Positions 25,924 to 38,719 of a stretch of 64,000 nt of DNA are shown in pieces. The position numbers and the translations under genes are program-made. The stretch lies in NCBI GenBank assembly GCA_013399895.1, contig VXBA01001027.1, positions 1,999,838 to 2,063,837 on the forward strand. The letters are read 5' to 3'. The DNA is from Serilophus lunatus (taxonomy: Eukaryota > Chordata > Aves > Passeriformes > Eurylaimidae). The notes under the pieces were generated by a model. That model saw only the letters and a list, made by a program, of their open reading frames with translations. It made no database searches and had not been told where the DNA came from. Within the stretch, counting starts at the first letter, position 1. Each line of letters begins with the position of its first letter.

Positions 25924-26250
25924 CAGAGAATCTGCTGAGTTGAAGGGGTCCCATAAGGATCATGGAGCCCAACTTTTAGCTCTGCACAGGGCCATCCCCA
26001 AGAGTCATACCATGTGCCTGACAGTATCAGCCAAATACTTCCTGGACAAAGTGAGCCTTGGCGCTGTGCCCACTACCCTGGGGAGCCTGTTCACTGCCCA
26101 ATCACCCTTTGGGTGATGAACCTCTTTCTAACATCCAACCTAAATTTCCCCTGACACAACTTCAGGCCATTTCCATGGGTTCTATAACTGGTCCCCACAG
26201 GGAACAGATCAGTGCCTGCCCCTCCTCTTCCTCTTTGCCCACAGCTACAT
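25924..26250 (-). mobile_element. CR1 LINE fragment, minus strand
   Basis: The segment reads as the reverse complement of a CR1 3' region. From its left end it runs through AGAATCTGCTGAGTTGAAGG, then AGGATCATGGAGCCCAAC, a CTGCACAGGGCCA block, ACCATGTGCCTGA, CTGGGGAGCCTGTTCACTGC, GGGTGATGAACCTCTTTCTA, ACATCCAACCTAAATTTCCC and CTTCAGGCCATTTCCATGGG. This is the order expected of an antisense avian CR1 copy. The right boundary is approximate, where similarity to the consensus fades. The copy is 5'-truncated with many substitutions and has no intact reading frame; the frame across it (26058-26408) is not a gene. Confidence 0.9.
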
Positions 26251-27118
26251 ATTTTTTCAGCATCTTCTTCCTGGTTTGTACCAACGTGAGTGGAAGATAC
26301 TTTACTAAGTCAAAATTAAACATTAACACATCAGATACTGACATAAAACCCCTTTCATCATGTGCAGAGTCACAGTGGCAACAGTATAATTTTTTTGGTT
26401 TATTTTAAAATATTCACTGACCAAACACATAGAACTTAAATAACCAAGAAATTAGCATCCTTTGGTGATAGTTCAACAGCCTAACTTGATGGCTCATTCT
26501 CAGTATAGCTGACAAATACCCACCCCAAAATGACAAGCGAATACAAGTGAATTCCTTTTTGGCAATTCAGGCAGCGACCAACGGCAGGAAGGCTGAACAA
26601 GCTGTGCCGTTAGGACAGATGGCCCTGTTGACAAAAGCTGAGGTATCTCCCACAGGTTACAGAGCTGTGTGCACAGAAGTCATGCAATCTAAAGCATTTT
26701 CAAAGAGAATTTTTTTATACTGTCAATATAATTTTAGTACTTCTAAGACAAGGCGTGTTCATTGGAATTGTTTCAAGATTACTTTCTTAACTGCAAGTGT
26801 TTGGACTGGACACTCTCGTTTCCTATCAAGGCACAGAGAAGTGATACAAAGTGCATCAAATCAGTGGCAAGACCAGAATCACTGAACATTGCTGTAAACC
26901 TGTAAAATAAATTATCAGTAGAAATATCTTTAAAACAGATGCTTTACGATATTATTTCAACAATTCTTTTTATTTCTTCCCCTCTATCAAAACCATGTTC
27001 AATATTAGCCTGAATAAAGATGTCACGGTTTTGCAGATAAATAGAAATTCAAAAAAATCCAACAAGCCTAGATTTTTTTCTAGACACTTCACACATGTAC
27101 AGTTTCAACTTGAGGTAC
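26251..27118. other. Non-coding sequence, no gene seen
   Basis: Unique sequence. A small group of CpGs lies near 26536-26611. The plus-strand open frame at 26547-26885 has no supporting signals. Confidence 0.5.
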
Positions 27119-27373
27119 TTTATTAGAGCAGTCCAGGAGGTTACAGGACAGTTGCTATCATAGCTTGGGAGAAAAAGCCTTCACCATCTGAGCAGGGTGG
27201 GTGACAAGTTGCACAGCAACACCTGCTGGCAAATGCACACAGGAGAAACATCGATGTCTCTTGCAGAAGCTGCACTTTTCTGGAGAAGCAATAGGATCAT
27301 AATTGCCAGGGATCCAATCCCACAAAGCCTCACCCCAGTGCCTGCCTCCTGACTGTGTAATCTCAATAACGTG
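27119..27373 (-). other. Possible terminal exon with polyadenylation signal
   Basis: On the minus strand a long pyrimidine-rich stretch (about 27440 down to 27376) ends in CCAAG. An exon beginning at 27373 would then be open for 71 codons and stop with TGA at 27158-27160. Thirty-three bases further lies AATAAA (complement of 27119-27124), followed by a GT-rich stretch at about 27083-27105, which is the standard layout of a vertebrate 3' end. The peptide has a tryptophan-rich start (HWGEALWDW) and a CSFCKRHRCFSC cysteine cluster, with five cysteine or histidine residues that could bind metal or form disulfides. I do not recognise the family, saw no convincing upstream exon, and chance assembly of these weak signals is the more likely explanation. 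Confidence 0.2.
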
Positions 27374-27879
27374 CTTGGATTGAGCAAGAAGATTAAAATG
27401 AGAAATAGAAACAAAGAGGAAAAAGGGCTTAAAAGAGGAAAGATACAGATAAGAAAACAGTGGCAACACTCCTGACAAATGTACTAATAAGTGTTTGTAG
27501 GATTTGGCCTCATGATTTTGATTTGTAATAACAAAAATACAATGTTTTACAGTGAAACTACTGTGGCCAATGGCTTTCATCAGAAAGTGTTACTGTCTCT
27601 TCCCCATTACATCCCTCTTTCTATGATGCTCAGAACACCTGCACTATTAAGGTTTTTCTCCCTGAATTTTTTTGAAAATAAGAAAAAATTAAAGTAAAAT
27701 TTGTTGACAGCCCCACCCCCAGACAGCACGGTGGGTGTTCTACCTATGGGCTGTCACATTTTCCATGTTCATTTCTGCAGGTGCTAAATACATGCTGACA
27801 ACAACATATGTTACCAGTCTTAAATGTGTGGGATTTTTTTTTTTTAACCTTGTAATTAAAGAGTGCTCACAGCTTGGGG

Positions 27880-27895
27880 AAAAAAAAAAAAAAAA
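27880..27895 (+). repeat. Poly(A) run, 16 bases
   Basis: Sixteen A residues followed by GAAAACAAACC-type A/C-rich sequence. No retroelement body is visible upstream. Confidence 0.9.
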
Positions 27896-29593
27896 GAAAA
27901 CAAACCAAAACAGGTGAAAGCTTATTCTGCCCAGTGTTATTTAACATTCACTTAGATTCTCATTCTCTCTCTGTTTCGTGATTTGGGTATTTCCCTAATG
28001 ATGCACAGGAAGAAAAAGCAGGAGGGTGGAACAGGAAGAGAAAGCATTCTATCTTCCAAATAGTAGATGTTTCAAAATCATATCAAACAATTCTTGAAAA
28101 GAACAGCATGGAGAATAAGCATTGGCTCTCTCTGAAATCACCCCTTCCCCCCTGAATCTCCTCACAGGTATTTCTGAGCTCTCTTTTTGTTTATTTCTGT
28201 CTCTTATTTTAATCTCTTCAGTTCTACCAAGTGTGTTACATGTGGTCTCCAAAGGACTGTTTCCTATACATACTCTGATACAATAAAAGTTATACTTGCC
28301 CTATTAATTACAGTATCATTATTTTTGGCCATTTAATGTACCATATATTATTCCTAGAAACCTACACACCGCTCTTCACGGCAGCATGACATCAACAATC
28401 TGCACAGATACACAAGTTGGGGAAAAGGTACTTCAGTATAATTTATCAAGCCAATTTTTTTTAATAACTGTTCTGTACAATATACCAGAATTACTTTAGT
28501 CAGCTGAAATAAGTCAAATCATAAAATCAATTAGAAATCTCCCTAGAAAAATCAATCTATCTGCATATCAAAAAAGATGTGTAGTATATTAAAAGCAAGT
28601 AATACTATTTCATATATGATCAAACTGCTATATACTAAAACATAGTAAAAAAAATAATCAAAGCTACAGAAACATTTCCATTCTCAGCCTGTTTTACAAA
28701 TAGGATCCCGTAGGTTTTAGCCACACTATTTTAGTTCTAAGCAAGTTCGAAATGTTGAGATGAAAAAAAAAGCATTTCCTTGCTTTCTGTGCAAAATTTT
28801 GACCTTATGATAAGATTAGGCTTCCTTACTTCAGGATAACAAGAAAAAAAATCTGATGAGAACACCAATGATTTTACAGCATTTCAGACAAATCAAACCA
28901 CTGGTACTTCCTCTCCTCATGTGTCTGCTGGACTGTGTAACAGCACAGGCAGCAATCTGCATCCTCCAGGAAGGGAAGCCACAGAGCCTCAGCTCTGCTA
29001 AAGAGGTGTAGAAGTGGCAGGATTCCTTTTGGCACAGCACTGCTGCAGTAGATCTGAGCTTTCAGAGCTGGTGGGAAAATATTGTGCTGCTCAGTTCCAG
29101 GCATTTATATTTTAGCCAGTTAAAAACAAACTTGAGCAAATACACCAAATATTTACCTTCATTGAGAACTAAGCCAAAGAAAACTGCCATGATAAACCAG
29201 CCCATCTGTGATTTGCCTCTGCAAGTCTGAGCAACAATTCTGGGACTGTTTCATCAGTATTTTCGCTTAGACTCAGAATGGCAAAACAGTTTCTGAAGAC
29301 AGACTTACAGCTCTAACTCAAGTCCATCTTGGAATATGATTTTAACTAATTTTATTAAAGCATTAAAAACCCCAAGCAAACAAAAAATCAGTCCTCTTAA
29401 GAATGAGCCTCAGACAGCAGAAAAGTCTTCTCAGTCATAGTGCACACTTGGCATAGCACCGTAATGTTGAAAATTTTCGCTTCATAACTAGTTTCATTTT
29501 ACACCAGGACTGGATTCCTATGGCTTAAAATGATCCAACACTACACATCATAACTGTGAAGTCTGAAATTTTATTAGGCAAAATGATATCTGC

Positions 29594-29606
29594 AAAAAAA
29601 AAAAAA
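29594..29606 (+). repeat. Poly(A) run, 13 bases
   Basis: Thirteen A residues continuing into GAAAGAAAAA. Simple homopolymer with no associated element seen. Confidence 0.85.
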
Positions 29607-30900
29607 GAAAGAAAAATCCCAGAAACAATCTTAAAGGAATAGTACATGTCAGTCGGCCACCAAACTCAGACTATCCCTATTAAACTCTATGCAGAGTTTT
29701 CTTAAGTGTTAGATTCTACATCAGCCCTTATAAAGGGTTAAAATAGAGATGCTGTGAATGGAATGTATAATCCTTAAGGCCCTGGAGCATTAAGACATAT
29801 CTGCTCCTTAGGGTCCATCTCTGTCCATAATCAATTTCTTCCCTTGGAGAACATTAATTGTCTCTAATGATAGCTTTCCATCAATACATCCTTGATCTTA
29901 AAAGGCCTGTACAGCTTTTTCCTTTATTCAATCAAATCATCTCTACAATTGCCCTCCTTTAGTAAGATAATACCTTTTAAGCCTTGTATTTTAATATAAA
30001 AAAAATAAGAGGTAGCAGCAAATTCTAATGGAAGTGCTAACATTTGAGAACCAGGATGATGGCTTCCATTATCCTAAATAATGTTTGAAGATTACAGAAA
30101 GCACTGTGTTTCAAAAGGTGGAAACTAATCCTCCACTTTCAAATTATTCCTTGTACAAAAATCTGTTCTGACATTAGGAATTTTTGTGCCTCTACTACAG
30201 CACAGTATATTTAAATATTTGAATAAGAAAGATAATTTTCAGCTCTGGAGGGGGAAAAGCAAATAATTACTATTTATCAGCAGTAAATGCTGAATAATTT
30301 GAGGAATTGACAACCTTAAACTCAGAAGCCCTCTATTTTTTCATTCTCTGGTACAAGGGTGGCTTAACTGTTCACTCAAACAACTAACTCCAATCAGAAG
30401 TTCCTAAAATTATTTAATTTCATAATGTCTCAAAAACTCAATCACCTAGTGACCCACTAATGTGTCTTGCTTTCCCTACCCCCTTCTCTTCCTTCTATAA
30501 GCTTTTCAAAAGGCGTGGAAATTCAATTTTTTGCCATTCAACCAATTTGTTTCCATTCAAATAGAGGATTTTTCTTGTACTTCTTTACCTAGACTGCCCA
30601 GCACAAATCTGTGTTTCTACCTATATTCCAACACACTTCTGTATGAAATGGCACTACTGTTTATAATGGCTCAAGGATCTGGAAATGAAACACTGATGGT
30701 ATAAGAGGCCTCAAATCTTTAGAAATCTTTGCTTGGTATTTTTTTTTTTTATCCAACATGATAGTGACAGAATTTTGGTGATGCCTATTTAGCATCATTT
30801 TTATCTAAAAAGGGCAATGATGCTTTCCTGCAATTGCCTATTATCCACCACTGTAATATAAGAGCCTTCCTCTTACTCCAGAATCATCACACACACGCAC

Positions 30901-30914
30901 AAATAAATAAATAA
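30901..30914 (+). repeat. Short (AAAT)n microsatellite
   Basis: Just over three AAAT units next to a CACACACGCAC stretch on the left. A minor simple repeat. Confidence 0.8.
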
Positions 30915-31199
30915 AAGCGGGGGACTTACAATCAGGGACGTCATGAAAACTCTAACAAATATGTATTATGGGGATTTTCTTTTCATTCTCACATACAGGC
31001 ACATATACCCATGATGTGCACTTTACTACTTGCTATTTTACAAAATATTGATGGCAAAAGCTGTAGGACAAAAAAAATTGATGCAAGTAATATGAAAAAA
31101 TAAGAAATATAGGCAGGTAGATACAATCAAGCTAACAGCTATCAAACCTAAACAAAACAAAACAGGGGGAAAAAAAAGAGACCAGTTAACAACCTAGAT

Positions 31200-34100
31200 A
31201 AGAGATGAAAACTGCCAGTGAGGCAGATCAAGTTTATTCAATGCCCTGATAAGCACCTATTTGCTCTTCCCCATAATGCTCTCTCAGTATTTATAAATTA
31301 TCATTTAATTATGCTGGCAAGTGGTAATTGTCAAATAAAGCTCAGATAGGCATAAGCCCTCAGGCTGCACATGACAGAAAAATATCTGTTAAAGCTGGGC
31401 TGATTCACACGCTTAGGAAATCATTTCCTTTCTTCTTTTTATCCTTGCCAACAAATTATATGAACTGGCACTTTGTGCTTTGTAGGCATTTTGAAGTCTA
31501 TGCAGATTACAGGAAAGAAAAATTAGTTGTTTCAGTATCTACCATTCCTAAATTATTCTGCTGATTTAAGACACCATGTTCTGTTTCAACAAAAGAGTGC
31601 CAAAGATCAAGGAATCAGAGTCTTCCCTCTGCTTAGAATTTATGCCCAGGGTCACTTTCAATTGGGTAAATCAAGATTTGGGGAATTATTGAATACTGTG
31701 CATAATAGATTTGATACAGAGGAATAGTAAAAATATGACATTTATCCCATTAGTACAGAAACATTAAGCAATATTTTTTAAAAGTCTCTTTCTACTTAGA
31801 TTCAATTACAGACCCACTAAATATTCTCTGATATACACACACTGATACAGATGCAGCCACCCTCAGATTTGAAGGACTTCTTAATTTACAGCATATATAT
31901 CCAACCATTTAAGTACACATAAAAAAATAGACGGAAAAGAAGTCTAAGTGCCAAATAACAGTGAAAGCAGGCTGTTGAGAACTTTGACCTGGAACATGTG
32001 TCAGAACATCAGAAATGCCAGATTTTTGGCACACTGCTGGAACGTTCGCTATCAATGCCATCACAAGATTGTTACTGCCACAAAAAGCACCAACATTCTC
32101 TTTTTTTCTTCTCTGCACTGTTTTGTAAGATAGAAACTCCAAGTGATAGACAACTGCCATTAGCACATTAAGTCTCTTCCCCTGCTTTACTTCTGGGTCC
32201 CTTTGCTATTGAGGCTTCCAAGGTACTTGAGCTTACCAGAAGGAACCCAAAGCAAGGCTCCATCTCCCCTTCCTTTGAACCCAAGCATATCTGTATATTT
32301 TTCTTTCCCTCATCATCAGAGTTCAACAGAATTCATCTCACATTTTTATGCATACTCTAGAAATTCATCTTCAAATTTGAGCTCTTATTAGTCAGTTGAT
32401 GTCATATGTGAGGTTTTTACCTACGATATTGTTATATTCTGCATTATCTTAAACCCTTCTGAACAAGTCACCGAGCCTTCTGAATCCTCCAAGAAGCAGC
32501 TTGCTGATAAGGTAGGTTAGAATTTTTCCAAAACAATCTTTTCCTTTCAGGCTATCAGTAACCCCCAACTAATACCATAGACAGTATACAGCTCTGTGTA
32601 CTCAGCATACAGTTAACAACAGCAATAACACTATTTAATAGGGCAAGAATCATATTCTAACTTCAATGGAATAACTGCAAATCCTTTTTTTTCCAATTTA
32701 CAGGTTTCATGGCTTTAGTCTATGTGCAACACTGCATATGGACTGCTTCACACAGATACTTCCTGTTGCTTCAGAGCAGCTGTAAAAGCGTTGCTCAACA
32801 ACCTGCCTTTTCTCATTACTGGAATGATCTACTGCCACTTCCCTTGGTCTCATGAAATACATCATCTTCCTCAGGAGACTCACACGAAGAATTGGTGCCC
32901 CAGGGGTTAGATAACACAGAGGTTGGCCAAGCAGTGTAATTCACAGGTTATTCACCAGATGTTCAAGCAGCAGAGAGCCAGAAAGCATTTACTGGTGCTG
33001 TTGCAGCCAGAACAAGCTGGCATCTTATATTCGGCATAAGCAGCAAAGTAGATAATGTTTCTTGTAGGAATACATTTTAGCCACATTGACCTACTGTAAA
33101 AGTTACTGTACTGTACAACTAAGTAGCCTTAAACACACACACTGTAGTTTTGATATTCTCTACCAATTCCCAGAAACAGATGCAGGAAGCACTAGTCATT
33201 CCATCAACTATAAGCTTCACACATTGAAGAAGAAAAAGGAAATATTCAAATAGCAACACTTCATACTCAGATCTTGCACTCAGAAAATCCAGACGCTAAT
33301 TCCTGCAGCAGAGCATTGTATCCCAGTATGGGGCTGATAGGTACAGTGAATCAATTCCAAATCAGGAATGCCTGCTCCAGGAGACCGCTGGACAATCTGC
33401 AGAACCTTTGTCTTGGTAGCTTTGCTCCTGATCTTCAGGATCCAAAAAAGCACATTGGCTGCAAACTCATGAAGTCAGACCATCACTGAATCTATCACTA
33501 TAAAGGCTTTAGGAGCTTGGATGTGAATAGGATTTTTTTTATTTTCCTACAAGACTATAAAACATATCTACTAATCTGTTTAATGGTGTTTATTTCAAGT
33601 AGCATTTTATCAAAAGGCATTCTATTTTCACTAATTAGTTAACTACATTTTATATCAATTAAAGCAAACAGAATAGAACTGTTTCCATAATACTTATCAT
33701 TTAGCTTACAGAAGAAAATAATGCAAAAAATTTTGGAAAGCTCTAATATGTATTCTGAAATGGGTTTTGTGCTGATAGCTGGCCACAAAGTTTTTTCCTG
33801 GAAATCATTTCATACTAAGAATAACTTCCAGGGAAGAGTCATTATACCCGAGTCTTTTTCTAAATAAATGATTCTGTAACTTAGACTGTAAAGAACTACA
33901 TACCAGACTGGGAGGTAAAGAGGACCTTCTCCAAAAATCAGCCTTTCCATTTTCCTTTCACTAATTTGGGTTTTGCAGGTCTTTCCAGACAGATTTTAGA
34001 ATCAGCAGACATTACATAACCAGGAAAGTAAGAATTGACTCATCTTTCAAAAACACTCTACTTTACACATACTTTTTGACATCTTTAATCACAAAGTTGA

Positions 34101-37100
34101 CTGTGAAAAATGCATCATTCTGCCAATCATGAAGAGCAACACAGGGAACTCAGAAAGCTTCTGCTTCAGGGGAAACCTACAAATCCACAGTCTTTTCTGT
34201 TAGAAGACTGCAGTGCTGTTGCTGTCACAGGTCTTACGTTTATGAGTCTTTGCTTGAACAGTAATATCTTGTTGTATTTACACATCATGTGTAAATAGTC
34301 CTGTAACTCTATCTAGTGAGTAACAGTGTGAGGGACAGAGTCCTTGTACCTCATAAATCACTGCTGGTACTGTTCAAACACATGAATTGGTTTTATATAG
34401 CAAACTTCTAACCTGGACCAAAAAATACCTGACAGCACAGTCTATTGGTCTAGGCCAACTTCCACTGAAAACATCTTTTCTCTGGTCACAGATAATATTG
34501 TACCTAGAGCTGCTGGGAGACCTCTCTTCTGAAGTCCTTATAGTTAAGACTAGGAGTGAGAAAATTAGATATTCAAATCTACATGGAATGTTAAAGAGTC
34601 AAGCTGCTGCTTTTTCTCATCTTGCACAACCAACCTCTAACTATATTATGGCATTACTGACTTTCTACACTTTAATTTGAAAAGGTCACATAATGTCATG
34701 ATCACATGTTTACTTAAAGTGGTCCTGGTATCTACAAAGTATAACCCTTGAATTTTTTCAACCATGTGATTTTTTTTAAAATTAATTTCTCTTTAATTTT
34801 CCATCAAGTTCAATAATATTTTTCCATATGTGATACCACAATAAAGACTAGAATTCAAATGGCTTCATTTTACAACCTCGGGATGTCCTCACCTTTAGTC
34901 GTATCCTTTGCATTCTATGCAGCAGCTTCTAATTTTTAGTTTTAAATCTGTTTTCCAATATAGTTATCCAGTTTACATTAAAATTTTCCAGAGAAATTAA
35001 TGATATTGATGTCATCTTAAAGATAGCAAACATATCTCAGAAATTTATTTATAAAACCTATGAGGAAATAATGAAAGATCTTCCTTAAAAATCATGGTGA
35101 ATTGGAAAATGTGGAACAACCTGCTATAAATCTTATTTCTCAATAACAGCCACACTCTCCTTTCAATGACTTTTCTTTATGAAAATATTTCACCACATAC
35201 ATAACAGTGACTTTTGGCTTAATTCCACTCTCAAATTACTTCAAGTTGAAATCTTATCAAATAGACAGACTCTGAGAACACAGATTATATCCAATTTCAA
35301 AGTCAGACCTATGTATTTCTGTGAAAATCCCCATTTCAGCTTTATAGCTCAAGCCCACCTCATTATTCCAACAACATTGACAGGAGACTTCTCTTTCCTT
35401 ATGTTTCCTACTGATTTCCTAGGTCAAGCTAACAAAGCCTTCCTGGTCTCTATCATGACAACAAGAGAACGAATATGGGTTTCTTTGGTTTTTTCCTTTG
35501 GCAATTTTCTGGAAACACTGGTTTGAAAACTTGAAGAACATGCTAACATAGCATTAAACTACAGAAATGAATATTTTTTCCTTAAAAATTGTTATTCCAA
35601 AAAGATTCTGGAGAAAACTCCCTCTGTTTCCCATTCACAAGATAGTATCTTACTCTTTTGGGGCACATTAGGGAGAAAGATTTTACTGCAAAAATAAGTC
35701 TATTCCTTTTTAATCCCTATTTAAAATTAGGTTATTGAAAAATGGAGTTTCAGTAGAAATTTTTGATGTATATTGAAATTTAATTTACATGAAAAATTAC
35801 ATATGTGAAAAAGTGGCATTATCAATTAAACTGGGAGTGCACATTAGAATATCAGCTTTCCTGGAAACAGCAGGTATTCTGGCACACATTACATTCAGTA
35901 TCACATCAGCACGCATGCTGTAATTTATTTAGTTTCCTTGCAAATGGAAATTTTTTTTTCTTAAGAATTCATTTTTTTATTTTGCTTATAGACCTTTCCC
36001 ATTATGGCAATCCAAGGTTCTTCACACCTATTCTTGAAGGGCGTTCCCAGGAGTTAAGAAACAGTGTATGTGCCATGACTATAACTAGAAAACAGAGCAA
36101 ACCTACTGGCTGGCCACCTACTGCCAAAAAGGCTGTAGAGGTTTGCCATCTTTGAAATCAGTTTGGACTCATTTGTCCTGCCACCAATCTCCACAAAACT
36201 TTCAGGAATACACATCCTTGACACTGCTACATTTCTTTCAAATCTGACTGAGTTTAGCCAAGTGTCAAAGCTGCTGGACATGGAGCTGTGGAGAGGCAGC
36301 ATCGCAACATGACAGTAAACCAAGCCACAAATTTCCTAAGAGGTTCACATCAAGACACGTGGAATCAGTTTCTTGCTTTGTTATTTATACTCCATGGGTT
36401 ATTCATTTGAATTTATAAAGTGCTCAGAGACCCTGAGAAAGAAGATGCTGCAAAACTAATAAGCATGTTTATCAGTCTGTTCTTATTCAAAATAGAGCAC
36501 ACATAAAAAAGGGTGCCTTCACTGTCTGCCTTGATGAGCATGAAGCTGGGATTCCCAGCTCCCTGTGCAGAATTACATCCCCTGTGTAACGTGACCTGGA
36601 CAATCATGACTTCTTCCTGCTGCTGGGACAGGCAACCCTTCAGGCCAGACAGCGGGCCGGGGGCTGAAGACACGCACAATATTCATGGCATTCATTGCAT
36701 GTTTCTTACTGTTTCAAGAGACCGAAAACTGGCTAATAATAACAGTGCACATATTCTCCTAAAGAGCTGTTGTAGTCCCAGTTTCTCTGCTGGGTGTTGA
36801 CATGCTAACAGGGATAAGTTTAGACCCTGGAAATTCTCATTAGTTGGCATAGGGTGTGGTCACCAGGAATTTGAGCAAGTCTTCAGGTGCTGCTGGCACA
36901 GTTCAGCACAGCCAGCCACCAGGAATAAACCATGAAGGAAAAGGATTTGGGGCAAAGGTGCAACACAAGCCTCAGAGGAAGGTCCTCATGAGAAAAATCA
37001 AGAGATGTGTGCATGAGGTGAGGTTGTTCGGGACTGAAACTCCCCTGTCAGGCTTAAGTTACTACCTTGCATCTTCTTGAAGTTGCACACCGTGTCCTTT

Positions 37101-38703
37101 GTGTTGGCTTCTGTCCTTAATGATTAGTGTAGCTTCATGAACAGCAGGAAGAATGCACAGATTTCTGATTTTTGTTACGTGAAAGTGTTTAAAGATTAAA
37201 GAACATTGTTTGAACTTGACAAACCTTTTTCCTCCCACCATATGTTTCTCCCTTTCTGGTCTCTGTATTTTTCACATAATCTAACCCTTATTCTTTAGAA
37301 AGATATTAGTGAGCATCCAACAGTTACCAGAAACCTAAATTAGAAAACACATAAAATATATTTAGTTAGGAAACTAAATGTTCAAGAATCCTTAGGGAAG
37401 AACTATTAGAAATCAGAAAATACTGGAAGGATAATACAAAGCAACTTCACAATTAAACCAAAATTCAACAGCTACTTCAGGTATTTTTTCATGTTAAAAT
37501 TGAAAAAAAATTTTTTTCTTTCCTCACATTTATCCACTAACAGCTACAAGAAAAACAAATATTTTAAATTATGATTAATTTTGAAACTACTTGGTGGATA
37601 CAATTTTTTGGTGCCCAACATAATATGATAGAAAAATTAAAAGTAATATAGACAGAATGAATGCTGTAACATTTCACTAGAAAACTCTTTGCCAATAAGG
37701 CAGCACTGAAGAAACTGTCAAATTTCTAATGCAGCTCTTTCACTTTAAGAAATACTAAATTGTGATACTTTCTCCATCATCTAATTCCATTATTATAACA
37801 GATATTTATTAGAGTTCTTCAAATGCATTCTGTGCTGCCTTCAATTAAATATTCAAAGACACTGTTAAGATCATGCAGTCAGCTTTCTTCTAAAGTCTGG
37901 GCCATATAATTTCAGTTATTCCTGTGCTGAGCCAAATAACATGTGTCTGACTGCCTCAGCTTTCCCTCTGGAGAGAGAGTATTTTCTTTTCCAGGAATAT
38001 CCTGATTAATATATCGCCTTCTCTCAAGTTTGGTTTTCATTGTGACATATCATTTTGCTTCAGCAAGTAAATATATAAAACGTATATCCAAAGTCAGGTT
38101 TGAAAGCCATGTAACAACTGACCTATTACAAACAATGGCTCTTCTATAGTGGATGGCTTTGCCAGGATTAGTGTGTTTCGATGAGATAATCAACTATGCA
38201 TTTTGTGACCAGCTCACTCACATCCTGGCAAAATGATCTTGCTGGGAGGCAGACTGCATGCTTCACTACCAGGAAATGGACAATGACAGATAGTCTGCAT
38301 TTCCATTTACACGTATTCTTAATTGTTGTCACTGAAAAAGACGTGCCAGATACTGACACAACAGATCATTCAAAATAAGTTATGTATTCATGTTAAGCGT
38401 TATTTATCTAGACTGCAAAGGAAAACAAATATTGCTCTCCCCCCCACTTCCTAATTAGCCAATTGTTTCAAATGCTTTTTGTTAAGGATTCAGCAATTTA
38501 TGTTCTTTAAGCTTGTCATAAAGATAACGCTTATTATGAACTATGCTAAGAATACAGTCCTAATTCAGCTTCCTTTCTTTTCTGGCTACACCATAATGAA
38601 GATGTTTGCAGGATGCATTTATTTGATTCTGTCCAGGGAACCTAATGAAATGTATTTAAAAATAAACACAATAAAACACCCATGCTCAAAACATCATTGG
38701 CTT
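31200..38703. other. Non-coding unique sequence
   Basis: No gene or transposable element recognised. Complex, low-redundancy sequence at 31200-31340 could be a regulatory element (see findings). A G+C-richer patch at about 36510-36680 produces overlapping open frames on both strands (95 and 88 codons), which suggests a composition effect and not coding. Confidence 0.5.
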
Positions 38704-38719
38704 TGTGTGTGTGTGTGTG
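38704..38719 (+). repeat. (TG)8 dinucleotide microsatellite
   Basis: Eight perfect TG units. A likely length-variable marker. Confidence 0.95.

Larger units (their letters stand above)
27374..31199. other. Non-coding sequence with homopolymer runs
   Basis: No supported gene. It contains a T-run at 27834-27845, A-runs at 27880-27895 and 29594-29606, a T-run at 30739-30750 and a short AAAT microsatellite at 30901-30914. Overlapping minus-strand frames at 28831-29104 use vertebrate-looking codons, but no splice donor or acceptor joins them to anything. Confidence 0.5.

Noticed and set aside
26058..26408. 116-codon plus-strand frame
   Set aside because: It crosses the antisense CR1 fragment and is a by-product of that repeat.
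28831..29104. Two overlapping minus-strand frames with vertebrate-like codons and a TATAAAT just upstream
   Set aside because: The TATA-like word overlaps the ATG of the longer frame, both frames end without a splice donor, and nothing links them to the candidate terminal exon at 27119-27373.
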